From positions 1 through 41,331 of IMG/VR virus record IMGVR_UViG_3300023108_001345: a DNA stretch of 41,331 bases. One strand, 5' to 3'. Source of the DNA: a virus. Positions 23,525 to 31,695 of this stretch are shown here, piece after piece. Every line of letters begins with the position of its first letter. The stretch's first letter is position 1. The position numbers were made by a program, and so were the translations under genes. A model generated the notes under the pieces. That model was not told the DNA's origin and did no database searches. It saw only the letters and a program-made list of their open reading frames with translations.

Positions 23525-24505
23525 GTGAAAACCGATTTAACACAAGAAAGAACTTACTTCAAACCATTCAACTATCCTTGGGCATACGAGGCGTGGTTGA
23601 AACATGAACAGTCTCATTGGTTGCACACTGAAGTTCCCATGGCAGAAGATGTAAAAGACTGGAAAAACAAATTATCAAAAGAAGAACAGGCGTTTCTTAC
23701 TAACATCTTTCGTTTCTTTACGCAGGGTGACATTGATGTTGCCGGTGGTTATGTAACAAACTATCTGCCATATTTTCCACAACCAGAAGTACGCATGATG
23801 CTCGCAGGATTTGCTGCAAGAGAGGCATTACATGTTGCGGCTTATTCTCACCTCATTGAAACACTCGGAATGCCAGAGTCAACATACAATGAATTCCTTG
23901 AGTATGAAGCCATGCGTGATAAGCATGATTACTTTACAGACTTATCAAATCAGAATGGCACCAAGGAATCAGTAGCAACAAACATTGCTGCCTTCTCTGC
24001 ATTTACTGAGGGTATGCAGTTGTTCTCCTCTTTCATTATGTTGTTGAACTTTCCACGACACGGTAAGATGAAGGGCATGGGCCAGATTGTTACTTGGTCT
24101 ATTGTAGACGAAACAATGCACGCCGAGTCTATGATCAAACTGTTCCGCACATATGTAGAAGAGAATCTTGAACTGTGGAACGACAAATTGAAGTCATCTA
24201 TTTACACCATTGCAGAAAAGATGGTTGCACTGGAAGACAAGTTTATTGATCTCGCATTTGCCATGGGCCCAATGGAGGGACTATCAAACGAAGATGTTAA
24301 AAAATATATTCGTTACATTGCAGACCGCAGATTGATCTCTCTTGGTATGAAGGGTATCTTCAAGGTGAAGAAGAATCCTCTGCTTTGGGTCGAGGAAATG
24401 ATTAATGCTCCTACTCACACAAACTTCTTTGAGAACAGAGCAACAGACTATGCCCGTGGTGCATTGTCTGGTGACTGGGGAGATGTATGGGGGTCAGCAG
24501 CATGA
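23525..24505 (+). CDS. nrdB: Ribonucleotide reductase class Ia small subunit
   Basis: 326 residues. The di-iron ligands are visible: Glu100 and His103 in REALHVAAY, Glu162 in EGMQLF, and Glu196/His199 in DETMHAES; a first acidic ligand near RFFTQGDIDV is probably Asp69 or Asp71. Tyr107 sits at the position of the radical Tyr122 of E. coli NrdB. It forms the active enzyme with NrdA. The start is GTG (23525) behind a strong RBS (AAGGAGAG). The C-terminal tail DWGDVWGSAA could dock on NrdA. Confidence 0.96.
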   Translation: MKTDLTQERTYFKPFNYPWAYEAWLKHEQSHWLHTEVPMAEDVKDWKNKLSKEEQAFLTNIFRFFTQGDIDVAGGYVTNYLPYFPQPEVRMMLAGFAAREALHVAAYSHLIETLGMPESTYNEFLEYEAMRDKHDYFTDLSNQNGTKESVATNIAAFSAFTEGMQLFSSFIMLLNFPRHGKMKGMGQIVTWSIVDETMHAESMIKLFRTYVEENLELWNDKLKSSIYTIAEKMVALEDKFIDLAFAMGPMEGLSNEDVKKYIRYIADRRLISLGMKGIFKVKKNPLLWVEEMINAPTHTNFFENRATDYARGALSGDWGDVWGSAA

Positions 24506-24684
24506 GACCGATATACATTGAGTGCGACAGATGCGAAGCAACATACCATGTAAAACATGATATGTCAGAAGATCACTACCAAGTAACTTATTGTACTTTT
24601 TGTGGCGATGGATTGGACGACTATTATGATCCCAATCAACGTGAACTTGAATTTGAAGATGAAGAGGATTATATAGACTGGTGA
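24502..24684 (+). CDS. Small zinc-ribbon protein
   Basis: 60 residues from ATG 24502, which overlaps the nrdB stop (ATGA). CDRC and CTFC, 25 residues apart, form a single zinc ribbon like those of small phage regulators. The C-terminal half is very acidic (RELEFEDEEDYIDW). Function is unknown; acidic zinc-ribbon proteins often bind a partner protein. It is followed directly by the deaminase gene. Confidence 0.78.
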   Translation: MRPIYIECDRCEATYHVKHDMSEDHYQVTYCTFCGDGLDDYYDPNQRELEFEDEEDYIDW

Positions 24685-25097
24685 TGAATAAATTTGATTA
24701 TGCACACATGGAAGCAGCAGAAGTATACGCTAAACTGTCTTCCGCTGAAAGACTGCAAGTTGGGTGTATCATTGTAAAAGACAATCGCATTATTAGTATC
24801 GGATACAATGGTATGCCCAGCGGGTGGGACAACATATGTGAAATTGATAACGTAACCAAACCAGAAGTACTTCATGCAGAAACAAATGCAATCGCAAAGG
24901 TTGCTAGATCAAATGAAAGTTGTGTTGGTGCTTCTTTATATACTACGCACGAACCATGCATTGACTGCGCCAAGTTGATCTATCAGTCTGGTGTATCAAA
25001 TGTATTTTGGAGACATCCTTATCCGAAAGGTTCTGCTGGTCTAGATTTTTTGAGAAAGTGTAATATAGAATGTTCTTGTAAAGAATCAAAAACTTAG
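24684..25097 (+). CDS. cd: dCMP deaminase
   Basis: 137 residues from ATG 24684. The zinc site is complete: His64-Ala-Glu66 (HAETNAI) and Pro-Cys92-x-x-Cys95 (HEPCIDC). YNGMPSGWDN matches the substrate loop of dCMP deaminases. It makes dUMP from dCMP for ThyX. The C-terminus ends NIECSCKESKT just before a region that is open in the -1 frame and leads to the oxygenase-like gene. Confidence 0.92.
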   Translation: MNKFDYAHMEAAEVYAKLSSAERLQVGCIIVKDNRIISIGYNGMPSGWDNICEIDNVTKPEVLHAETNAIAKVARSNESCVGASLYTTHEPCIDCAKLIYQSGVSNVFWRHPYPKGSAGLDFLRKCNIECSCKESKT

Positions 25098-25582
25098 TAA
25101 CCGAAGAAGAATTAGAAACTTATCGAAATATAGCATTATCCTCTGAGTGGTACGATCACGAGATAGACGAAAACGGTGTTGTACGCAAAGGTGGAAAAGA
25201 AGGAAAAAATTATAATCTCTTGGTTTTACCTAGACACCATAGAACTTCTGTACAGATTGCTTCTAGGTATGGATTCAAACCGTCTCATGTTGCCATGATA
25301 AAGTCTCCCCCAAACAGTAAAACAGATTTGCATGTCGATAATAAGTTAAGACATGTGAACTTTACTTTTCCTCTTTTTTTGGATGCCAGAGATATTTGGC
25401 ATCAGGTAGATGAAGAAACATATGAACACATAACATACCATTATCCTTGTTTAATAAATGCTTCTGTGCCGCACAAGGCATCATATCATGGGGATAAAGA
25501 TTCTTACGTTTTACAAATATCTACAACGATGTCATGGTCTGACACGATACATCATTTAAACAAGAGACAATTGATCCTATGA
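25085..25582 (+). CDS. 2OG-Fe(II) oxygenase-like protein lacking a standard start codon
   Basis: The reading frame is open from 25082 (after TAA 25079-25081) to TGA 25580-25582. Its translation looks natural from the start (KNLVTEEELETYRNIALSSE), but the only ATG/GTG/TTG is TTG 25220, far inside. ATC at 25085 or ATA at 25130 are the other options, or a -1 shift from the deaminase frame near CAAAAAC (25087-25093). The rest shows a His-x-Asp (DLHVDN) and a later His (VPHKASYH), as in small oxygenases of the 2OG-Fe type; its enzymatic class is tentative. The end overlaps the methyltransferase start (ATGA). Start given is arbitrary. Confidence 0.55.
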   Translation: MKNLVTEEELETYRNIALSSEWYDHEIDENGVVRKGGKEGKNYNLLVLPRHHRTSVQIASRYGFKPSHVAMIKSPPNSKTDLHVDNKLRHVNFTFPLFLDARDIWHQVDEETYEHITYHYPCLINASVPHKASYHGDKDSYVLQISTTMSWSDTIHHLNKRQLIL

Positions 25583-26178
25583 ATGATATCCGTGGTTTTA
25601 TGTTACCGGCTGATTCTGCCGCTATATATAATATATGTTCTAAATTTAAAGACAGTGAATATGTTTTTGTCTACGAGATTGGGACATTGTACGGAAAGAG
25701 TGCAGTAACCTTTGATGATGCACTGAAGGGAGTGGAACATCACATCGTAACAGTAGATGTGTGTGAAGGTTGGCAAGGCCCAACGGAAGAGATGATTGAA
25801 GAACTGGGTCTAGATGATAATTTTAAAGAAGAGGTTATTAGAAACAGAAGCACTCCACAAGAACAGTTTGAAGAAATACACAAGAATATTCTGAATAGGG
25901 ATATTACATTTATGGTACATAGGTGGAGTAAATGGGACACCCCGCCGGATAGATCACCCAACATAGTTTTCTATGATGGTTCTCATTCGTATGAAGAAAC
26001 AAAAGATGTTCTTGATTATTGGTCTAAGTGTATGCGATCTGGTGGTGTAATTGCTATCGATGATTACAACTGTGGTCAGTGGCATGATTTAAAAAGGGCG
26101 GTTGATGAGTTTTGTGAACAAAATAATTACGAAATAACATCTTACCAAGATTCAAAAATAGTTTCTATAACACTTTAA
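25579..26178 (+). CDS. Class I SAM methyltransferase (TylF/Methyltransf_24 type)
   Basis: 199 residues. Motif I is VYEIGTLYGKSAV. A second conserved block FYDGSHSYEETKDVLDYWSK followed by GGVIAIDDY is typical of small O-methyltransferases of the Methyltransf_24/TylF/CmcI type, which act on sugars and antibiotics and use a metal. The stretch WSKWDTPPDRSPN links the two. Sugar O-methylation would fit the other group-transfer genes in the window, but the substrate is unknown. A related protein starts at 41166 at the end of the window. Confidence 0.82.
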   Translation: MNDIRGFMLPADSAAIYNICSKFKDSEYVFVYEIGTLYGKSAVTFDDALKGVEHHIVTVDVCEGWQGPTEEMIEELGLDDNFKEEVIRNRSTPQEQFEEIHKNILNRDITFMVHRWSKWDTPPDRSPNIVFYDGSHSYEETKDVLDYWSKCMRSGGVIAIDDYNCGQWHDLKRAVDEFCEQNNYEITSYQDSKIVSITL

Positions 26179-26188
26179 GGGAAAGACA

Positions 26189-26854
26189 ATGATTATAGAT
26201 TTTTTTGATAATGAATTGGAGTGGAATGAAAATGCATTTCGTCCAACAACTACTAGCAAAGAGTTTGCTAAGTTTGTTCCAGTTGAAGGAAAGGATGTCT
26301 TGGATGTTGGATGTGGGATTGGTGCTATCGGTATCGAGTTTTCCAAACGTGGTGCTAACTCTGTTGTGGGCATTGACATCAGCGAAGAACATATTAGGTT
26401 GTCAGAAGAAAACATTGCAAGGAATGATGTCGAGAATATGACAGTAATCAAGAGTGATATGTTTGAAGAGGTGCCGTTGGACTCTTCATACGATGTTATT
26501 GCTAGTGATGTTAGTGGCATAGACCAACCAATTGTTGACGTAACCAATTGGTTTCCAGATGGTGTTCCCAGTCATTCCAGTCAGTATATTGTTGAAGCAA
26601 TAAGACGATCTAAGTATTTTTTGAAACCTGGCGGAGAATTTTATTTCACATACTGTACTTTCAGTGACCAAGATACAATAGAAAGAGTTTGTGATGCGAT
26701 GTATCCTAATTCTTGGGAAGTGGTATACGAGAAGTTAGTACCATTCTCTCCAGAACTTAACGACAATCTAGAGTTGGCAAAACAGTATGAACCACTTTCC
26801 AAAAAGGGTAGCCGACATCTTTGGTATTTGTGGATAGTAAAATGTCAAAACTAA
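26189..26854 (+). CDS. SAM-dependent methyltransferase (PrmC/HemK-like fold)
   Basis: 221 residues. Motif I VLDVGCGIGAIGIEFSKRG (38-56), an acidic motif II VVGIDISEEHI, and motif IV IASDVSGIDQPIVD in place of the NPPY of N-methyltransferases. FLKPGGEFYFTYCTF is motif V. The N-terminal FRPTTTSKEFAKFV is typical of small-molecule or protein methyltransferases of the HemK type. The substrate is not determined. GGGAAAG serves as RBS. Confidence 0.82.
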   Translation: MIIDFFDNELEWNENAFRPTTTSKEFAKFVPVEGKDVLDVGCGIGAIGIEFSKRGANSVVGIDISEEHIRLSEENIARNDVENMTVIKSDMFEEVPLDSSYDVIASDVSGIDQPIVDVTNWFPDGVPSHSSQYIVEAIRRSKYFLKPGGEFYFTYCTFSDQDTIERVCDAMYPNSWEVVYEKLVPFSPELNDNLELAKQYEPLSKKGSRHLWYLWIVKCQN

Positions 26855-27024
26855 AAAACTATACAAAGAAACCTAAGATCAAAGAAGTGCCAAGAGAAGA
26901 GGCCTTTGAAAGATTATGGGGTGATGGCAAGACCATAAATAGTAACTCAACAGTGCAAGAGTTACCAGATGGTTATGACTACGAAGAAGAGAAAGAGAAA
27001 GCCTTCCTTAAAGAAGACACATAG
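26842..27024 (+). CDS. Small Lys/Glu-rich hypothetical protein
   Basis: 60 residues from ATG 26842, overlapping the methyltransferase end by 13 bases. It has a basic start (SKLKNYTKKPKIKEVPREEA) and an acidic end (DYEEEKEKAFLKEDT). No family is recognised. The 3' third overlaps the frame of the GIY-YIG-like gene by about 50 bases, which is long for this genome, so one of the two starts may be wrong. Confidence 0.6.
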   Translation: MSKLKNYTKKPKIKEVPREEAFERLWGDGKTINSNSTVQELPDGYDYEEEKEKAFLKEDT

Positions 27025-27316
27025 AGTTTACTGCACATACTTTCCCGATGGCAGATATTATATCGGGTACTCATGCAAACCACAAAACTTGTATGAAAAA
27101 TATTATGGCAGTTCTACAATAGTAAAAGAGTATGAAGGTGAGTTGACGAAAGAGACTATCGCCGAGTTTGATCAGAAGTCCCACGCAAAGATGCAGGAAT
27201 TCCTGTTACAGTGGCAACAACGTGAAGACGATAAATGTCTAAACGACATGTTGAACATTAGATTGAGGCGAAGTCACTTAACATCATTTACACCAGTGGA
27301 GTGGAAACCAAAGTGA
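26969..27316 (+). CDS. GIY-YIG-like protein
   Basis: 115 residues. RVYCTYFPDGRYYIGYS with LYEKYYGSS resembles the first half of a GIY-YIG nuclease domain (the [GR]-x-Y-x-x-x-x-x-x-[GR]-YIG core and the YGSS turn). The later catalytic Arg/Glu positions are not clearly seen. It could be a remnant of a Seg-type homing endonuclease or a small unrelated protein with the same fold. The basic N-terminus KKRKRKPSLKK could bind DNA. Start ATG 26969 or 26975 lies inside the previous gene. Confidence 0.6.
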   Translation: MVMTTKKRKRKPSLKKTHRVYCTYFPDGRYYIGYSCKPQNLYEKYYGSSTIVKEYEGELTKETIAEFDQKSHAKMQEFLLQWQQREDDKCLNDMLNIRLRRSHLTSFTPVEWKPK

Positions 27317-28044
27317 CAAATCATGTTTTTATATTCGGTGGCCCAAGAAACGGTTCTTGGCACTATCATTATTCTAGGTGCAAATCTGATCCATTGCTAT
27401 ATGGTGGAACGGAGAACTTAGATTGGTCGGGAAGTAATACAAGAAAATTTGGTGACACGGTTTACAGTGGAACCAGTTTTAGACAACAAAAAGATGATAT
27501 ATTTCCTCTACTCCAGTTTGAAGAAGTGACTTTGCCTGGAGTATTCTTTGAAAATTGTTTTTTGCAGTCTCCAGAAAACTTTATGCACAATATTGATATC
27601 ATCGAAAGACACGGCAGGAAAGCAATATGTAAAGGGTATGAACATACATATGGACTTTCTGACATCTATGATCACGAAAAAGTTTATATAAAGAGACCCC
27701 TTGTTGATCAATGGAAGTCCTATGCTATTTGTCATATCACAAAGAAGTGGCAATGGGAAGAAGGTGACAAGATGCCAGACTCGGAAATCTCTATGGCAGA
27801 CACAAACAAAGAAAGTGTGAGAGAACTTTTTCTCAATAGAATGACAACCGTTTATAATTTTTATGGGTTGCATAAAGACTTATCCGAATTTACAGTTTTG
27901 GATTACTCTGATGTCGTATCAATGCCCAATGACAGTCCTTTGATACCAACGCCAAAACCAAAACTATCATCTGAAGTGAATGACTACATACATGACTTGA
28001 GTAAGTTTGATAATCTTTTAGAATTAGAGGCGAAATTCTTTTAA
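27313..28044 (+). CDS. Sulfotransferase-like protein
   Basis: 243 residues from GTG 27313, overlapping the previous TGA (GTGA). The opening VFIFGGPRNGSWHYHYSRC has the PRxGS loop that binds 3'-phosphate donors in PAPS-dependent sulfotransferases. KVYIKRPLVDQWKSYAICH could be the 3'-phosphate-binding RP-x-x-x-x-x-SY helix. No other family explains the pair, but identity is modest. It might move sulfate onto a glycan or small molecule. Its last codon shares the A of the next ATG. Confidence 0.6.
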   Translation: MTNHVFIFGGPRNGSWHYHYSRCKSDPLLYGGTENLDWSGSNTRKFGDTVYSGTSFRQQKDDIFPLLQFEEVTLPGVFFENCFLQSPENFMHNIDIIERHGRKAICKGYEHTYGLSDIYDHEKVYIKRPLVDQWKSYAICHITKKWQWEEGDKMPDSEISMADTNKESVRELFLNRMTTVYNFYGLHKDLSEFTVLDYSDVVSMPNDSPLIPTPKPKLSSEVNDYIHDLSKFDNLLELEAKFF

Positions 28045-28979
28045 TGGCATTTCTACTACTATTAGTTTTTTCTGCGTTATCCGTTTCCGCAGTTGCTGGT
28101 TACTTCTCAATAATTGGATTAACGGCTATATTCCCCGCAGTTTTTGCGGAGATTGTGACTATGGGTGCAGTACTAGAGGTAGCAAAACTGGTCACTGCAT
28201 CTTGGTTGTATAGAAACTGGAGTACCGCCGGAGTTTTACTCAAAAGTTACTTTACTGTTGCGGTGGTAGTACTATCCATTGTAACTAGTATAGGAATCTT
28301 TGGATTCTTATCAAAGGCTCACATTGAACAGACCGTGAATGCGGGAGGAAATAATGAATTACAGATCGAGACCTTGGAACGCCGCATTGCGTATCAGCAA
28401 ACGATTATCAAAGACGCAGAAACAGTACTGGAACAACTTGACTCCACAGTTGCAACGCTCATTGAATATGACAGAATTAGAGGTGATACGGGTGCGATTG
28501 CGACACGGAATTCGCAAAAAGAGGAAAGGGACAGTCTCAACCAGCAGATCACTGCTGCGTACTCTGCTATTGAAGAATCACAAACTGCCCTCTTACCACT
28601 TCAGAAAGAACAGTTATCACTTGAGGCGGAAGTTGGGCCTCTAAAATACATTGCGGAGTTAATTTATGGAGACGAAGCACAAGATCATTTTGATGCAGCT
28701 GTCCGCTGGATTATTATCCTTATTGTTTTGGTATTCGATCCTCTCGCTATTCTTCTGGTTGTTTCAGCAAACATGACATTCATGCAAAGGAGGGGTGAGA
28801 GTATAACTTTTATGAAAGAGGAAGATTTGATCAAAGATATACCAGACTACGGCATGGAAATGTCTGATAAAGAGGAAGTAGAACTGACCAACTCCGAAGT
28901 AGATCAATTTAGAAGACTAGATAAAGGACTAAGGAAAAAACTCGGTTGGTTAATCGATAAGGCTAAAACTGATGAGTAA
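28044..28979 (+). CDS. Membrane protein with central coiled coil
   Basis: 311 residues. Three predicted transmembrane helices lie in the first 95 residues (MAFLLLLVFSALSVSAVAGY, IGLTAIFPAVFAEIVTMGAV, YFTVAVVVLSIVTSIGIFGF). A coiled coil follows at about 105-205 (LERRIAYQQTIIKDAETVLE), then a fourth helix (WIIILIVLVFDPLAILLVVS) and an acidic, helical tail. The 'DPLA' in the last helix and the overall layout match a membrane protein common in marine T4-like phages, of unknown role. An effect on the host inner membrane during infection is plausible. Confidence 0.8.
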   Translation: MAFLLLLVFSALSVSAVAGYFSIIGLTAIFPAVFAEIVTMGAVLEVAKLVTASWLYRNWSTAGVLLKSYFTVAVVVLSIVTSIGIFGFLSKAHIEQTVNAGGNNELQIETLERRIAYQQTIIKDAETVLEQLDSTVATLIEYDRIRGDTGAIATRNSQKEERDSLNQQITAAYSAIEESQTALLPLQKEQLSLEAEVGPLKYIAELIYGDEAQDHFDAAVRWIIILIVLVFDPLAILLVVSANMTFMQRRGESITFMKEEDLIKDIPDYGMEMSDKEEVELTNSEVDQFRRLDKGLRKKLGWLIDKAKTDE

Positions 28980-30054
28980 ATTATTTGTCAATGGATGTTC
29001 CATTAGTCTGGGAGCAGAGTTGGGAGAAGAGACACGATATTATGACACGGAAAAAAAGGAACCGTATCAGTGGGTAGACACGAAGTATAGAAGAGAGAAG
29101 AGATGGTCAACTCTTTTGTCTCAAAAATTAAACACTGGTGTAGTAAATATTTCAAGGGGAGCAGGATCAAATCCAAGAACTTGGAGAACGACTCTTGATT
29201 TTTTCAACAAACCACAAAACATTGAATACGATGGGATAGCAGTTATTCAATTGACTGGCCCAGAGAGATTTCAAATTCCTATCAATGAAAGATTTTTAAA
29301 TTTGTGGGAACCAACATACCCATGTGAAGAATGTGATGGGGTCAGGGGTCACCACACCGATGGGGATTTCAATGAGTGGGCAAAGGGTGGTGTCTACAGT
29401 CCAGACGATGATGACCTTGATCCAGTCATAGAGGAGTATTCACACTGGAATCAACATAGCATACAAAGTTTGTTTTCAGAAAACATAGAACAAAGACATT
29501 TTGTGAATATGAAAACAGAAGTGATTGGCAATCACAAATTCAATTCTCCAATACATCAAGTTTTAGATACTTTGAGATATGTTGAATCGCTCGTTTATTT
29601 TTTCCGTGCTAAAAGAATTCCTTGTTACATGTGGGATGCTTTAGGTAACTTGCGTCTAATGAACGTGGTTTTGGATGGATTGAAAGTAGTAGAAGAATCA
29701 GAAACATGTGGGGCACTCTCTAGGTATATAAGAGAAGGCAACAGGTATATGCAGATCATCGATCTATTTTGTGATGGAGAAGAGTTTTGGGGCATGGATA
29801 AAAAAATCCAAGAAAAATACTATTTGTTCTTGCGTGAAACTAAATTATATGATAAAATATACAATAAGATTAATTCGGTCAAGTCTATGCCGGAGATGTC
29901 TCAAACAGACTTTGGTGATATGTTCCTCAACAAAACTCATCCATCGTTTGTTGGAAAAATGCCTGGTGGCCACCCAGATGAAAAGTGCCACGAGGCAATA
30001 GCTACTAAACTATATGATGAAATCATGGAGAAAAAACTATGGAGTTTGCGATGA
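28972..30054 (+). CDS. SGNH-like hydrolase (copy C)
   Basis: 360 residues. Block I is LFVNGCSISLGAELG (nucleophile Ser in GCSIS), NISRGAGSNPRTW is block II, and GGHPDEKCHEAIATKLY is the C-terminal His block. A CEECDGVRGHH element and a long insert set it apart from copies A and B. The same family carries ester hydrolases; its substrate is unknown. It overlaps the membrane protein gene by eight bases and the next gene by four. Confidence 0.7.
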   Translation: MSKLFVNGCSISLGAELGEETRYYDTEKKEPYQWVDTKYRREKRWSTLLSQKLNTGVVNISRGAGSNPRTWRTTLDFFNKPQNIEYDGIAVIQLTGPERFQIPINERFLNLWEPTYPCEECDGVRGHHTDGDFNEWAKGGVYSPDDDDLDPVIEEYSHWNQHSIQSLFSENIEQRHFVNMKTEVIGNHKFNSPIHQVLDTLRYVESLVYFFRAKRIPCYMWDALGNLRLMNVVLDGLKVVEESETCGALSRYIREGNRYMQIIDLFCDGEEFWGMDKKIQEKYYLFLRETKLYDKIYNKINSVKSMPEMSQTDFGDMFLNKTHPSFVGKMPGGHPDEKCHEAIATKLYDEIMEKKLWSLR

Positions 30055-30278
30055 ATAAACAAGAGGTGATTGATGTGCTGGTCAACGGTACTGCTAATAT
30101 TCTCTACAAAAAGAAGGATGGTACGGAACGTGTTGTGAAGGCCACTCTACAGGAGTCGGTTGTGCCTGCTACTAGTGGCAATAGCACTCAAAAAGATACC
30201 CACGTTACCGTATTCGATGTGGAAAAGTCCCAGTGGCGATCACTAATCATTGACAATATTATTCATTTTGTTAAGTAA
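30051..30278 (+). CDS. Small SH3-like (WYL_2/DUF2693-type) protein
   Basis: 75 residues from ATG 30051 (ATGA overlap). ILYKKKDGTERVVKATLQES, then THVTVFDVEKSQWRSLIIDN, matches the phage family DUF2693/WYL_2, a small beta-barrel that follows a 'KKDG-x-R' start and a W-R turn. These are found in many T4-like phages; their role is unknown, possibly nucleic-acid or ligand binding. It is the last gene before the promoter at 30285. Confidence 0.78.
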   Translation: MNKQEVIDVLVNGTANILYKKKDGTERVVKATLQESVVPATSGNSTQKDTHVTVFDVEKSQWRSLIIDNIIHFVK

Positions 30279-30284
30279 AACCTA

Positions 30285-30314
30285 TTGACATATGCGGCTC
30301 CTCTGTGGTACTAT
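30285..30314 (+). promoter_or_regulatory. Sigma70-type promoter with extended -10
   Basis: TTGACA (30285-30290), an 18 bp spacer, TACTAT (30309-30314) with TGG before it (extended -10). A perfect TATAAT lies five bases further on but at 23 bp spacing, too long. The leader to ATG 30341 contains AAAGGAG. Confidence 0.72.
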
Positions 30315-30340
30315 ATAATAGTAATACAAAGGAGTCCATT

Positions 30341-30829
30341 ATGGCCACCCAAACTAAACCAAAAACCAGACGTAGGCGCAAACCTATGTCAGAAGAACAA
30401 CGTGCCGCTGCTGCGGAACGTCTCAAAATGGCACGAGAGAAACGTGCCAAAACCAACCCACCAACGTACAAAAATGTACACCCAGACGTACTGGCCAAAC
30501 CAGATGACGATCCGTTATCATTTGCCAAAGTGAAGTCGTGGATAAAGGCTAACAAAGAGAAGTTGCCTGCCCTACGACAACAGGTAAGACAAGGTGTCAA
30601 GGGTTCCATATCTGAGGAATGCGTGATTAAGTCTTACATTGCATACATGGAGGCATACCTAAAGAACGGTGATTGGATCGCTGACTACTATGGTGAGAAC
30701 ATGGAAAAAAGAATGGTTCGCACTTGTGTAGCAATGGCATACGACAAAGATGGTAATCCAAAACGGGACAGAGGAACTTACTATCCCGATCTTGGAATAG
30801 TGTGGGGAATGGAAGATGATATTAGTTGA
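30341..30829 (+). CDS. Conserved basic phage protein upstream of RNase H
   Basis: 162 residues from ATG 30341 behind AAAGGAG. A Lys/Arg-rich start (TRRRRKPMSEEQRAAAAERL) leads into YKNVHPDVLAKPDDDPLSF, then helices with KVKSWIKANKEKLPAL. I recognise the arrangement from cyanophage and other marine T4-like genomes, where it is uncharacterised. The basic N-terminus suggests DNA or RNA binding. The end overlaps the RNase H start by 14 bases. Confidence 0.75.
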   Translation: MATQTKPKTRRRRKPMSEEQRAAAAERLKMAREKRAKTNPPTYKNVHPDVLAKPDDDPLSFAKVKSWIKANKEKLPALRQQVRQGVKGSISEECVIKSYIAYMEAYLKNGDWIADYYGENMEKRMVRTCVAMAYDKDGNPKRDRGTYYPDLGIVWGMEDDIS

Positions 30830-31694
30830 TTATAATCAAATCAGTATCAGTAATCTGATGGCTGAGTTGAACAAACGACAAACCGAAGAGATTGATTTTG
30901 ATTTGGTGCGTCACATGATCCTCAATACGATTCGCAGTTATAGAACACGTTGGGGCAAAGAGTATGGTGAAGTTGTTATCGCATGTGATAACCGCCGATA
31001 CTGGCGCAGAAAAGTATTTCCAAACTACAAAGCAAGCCGCAAAAAAGTGAGAGAAGATAGTGGATATGATTGGTCTACTATCTTTGAGTGTCTCGGCCAA
31101 GTCAAACAAGAACTGGCAGAGTATATGCCCTATCCAGTCATTGATGTCAATGGTGCAGAGGCAGACGATGTGATCGGCACACTCGCTGAGTATAGTCAGA
31201 CATCTGACAAGTCTGGTTTGTTTGAGTCTGCTGAACCATTCTTGATTGTGTCTGCTGACCACGACTTCCAACAATTACAAAAGTGGGAGAACGTATCACA
31301 GTGGAGTCCTATCCGCAAGAAGTTTGTGAAGATTGATAAACCTGCCAGTGAAATACTCATGGAACACATTATCACTGGCGACAAGGGTGATGGTGTGCCA
31401 AACATTCTCAGTGATGACGATGTTTTTACCAATAACAAACGACAAAGACCGATCCGCAAAACTCTTATTGCTGAATGGAAGACAATGAAACCAGAAGAGT
31501 GGGTTACTGGTGACATGGTAGAAGGATACATTCGTAACAAGACGATGGTTGATCTGTCACAGACGCCACAAGAAATAAAAGATGACATCATCTCACAATA
31601 TGAACTCCAAAAGAACAAGGGGCGTGATGATGTGTATAAGTATTTTAGTAAATTTAATTTGCATCGTTTAATTGAAAACGTAAAGGATTTTTAA
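30816..31694 (+). CDS. rnh: T4-type RNase H (5'-nuclease of the FEN family)
   Basis: 292 residues, close to T4 RNase H (305). The acidic metal sites of the PIN-like FEN fold are present: Asp5 (MILVDYNQ), CDNRRYWRRKVFPNYKASR with the arginine/tyrosine bridge, GAEADDVIG, and SADHDFQQL; ITGDKGDGVPNIL is the helix-hairpin signature. It removes RNA primers and flaps from Okazaki fragments. It fits with the primase at 17982. The stop is directly followed by the DUF6433-like gene. Confidence 0.94.
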   Translation: MILVDYNQISISNLMAELNKRQTEEIDFDLVRHMILNTIRSYRTRWGKEYGEVVIACDNRRYWRRKVFPNYKASRKKVREDSGYDWSTIFECLGQVKQELAEYMPYPVIDVNGAEADDVIGTLAEYSQTSDKSGLFESAEPFLIVSADHDFQQLQKWENVSQWSPIRKKFVKIDKPASEILMEHIITGDKGDGVPNILSDDDVFTNNKRQRPIRKTLIAEWKTMKPEEWVTGDMVEGYIRNKTMVDLSQTPQEIKDDIISQYELQKNKGRDDVYKYFSKFNLHRLIENVKDF

Positions 31695-31695
31695 A

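Noticed and set aside
25085-25093. A classical -1 slippery heptamer at the deaminase end
   Set aside because: TCA AAA ACT does not fit X XXY YYZ in the deaminase frame. I therefore list the oxygenase start as open rather than call a programmed frameshift.
30314-30319. TATAAT as the -10 of the promoter before 30341
   Set aside because: The spacing to TTGACA is 23 bp. TACTAT at 18 bp with an upstream TG is more likely.
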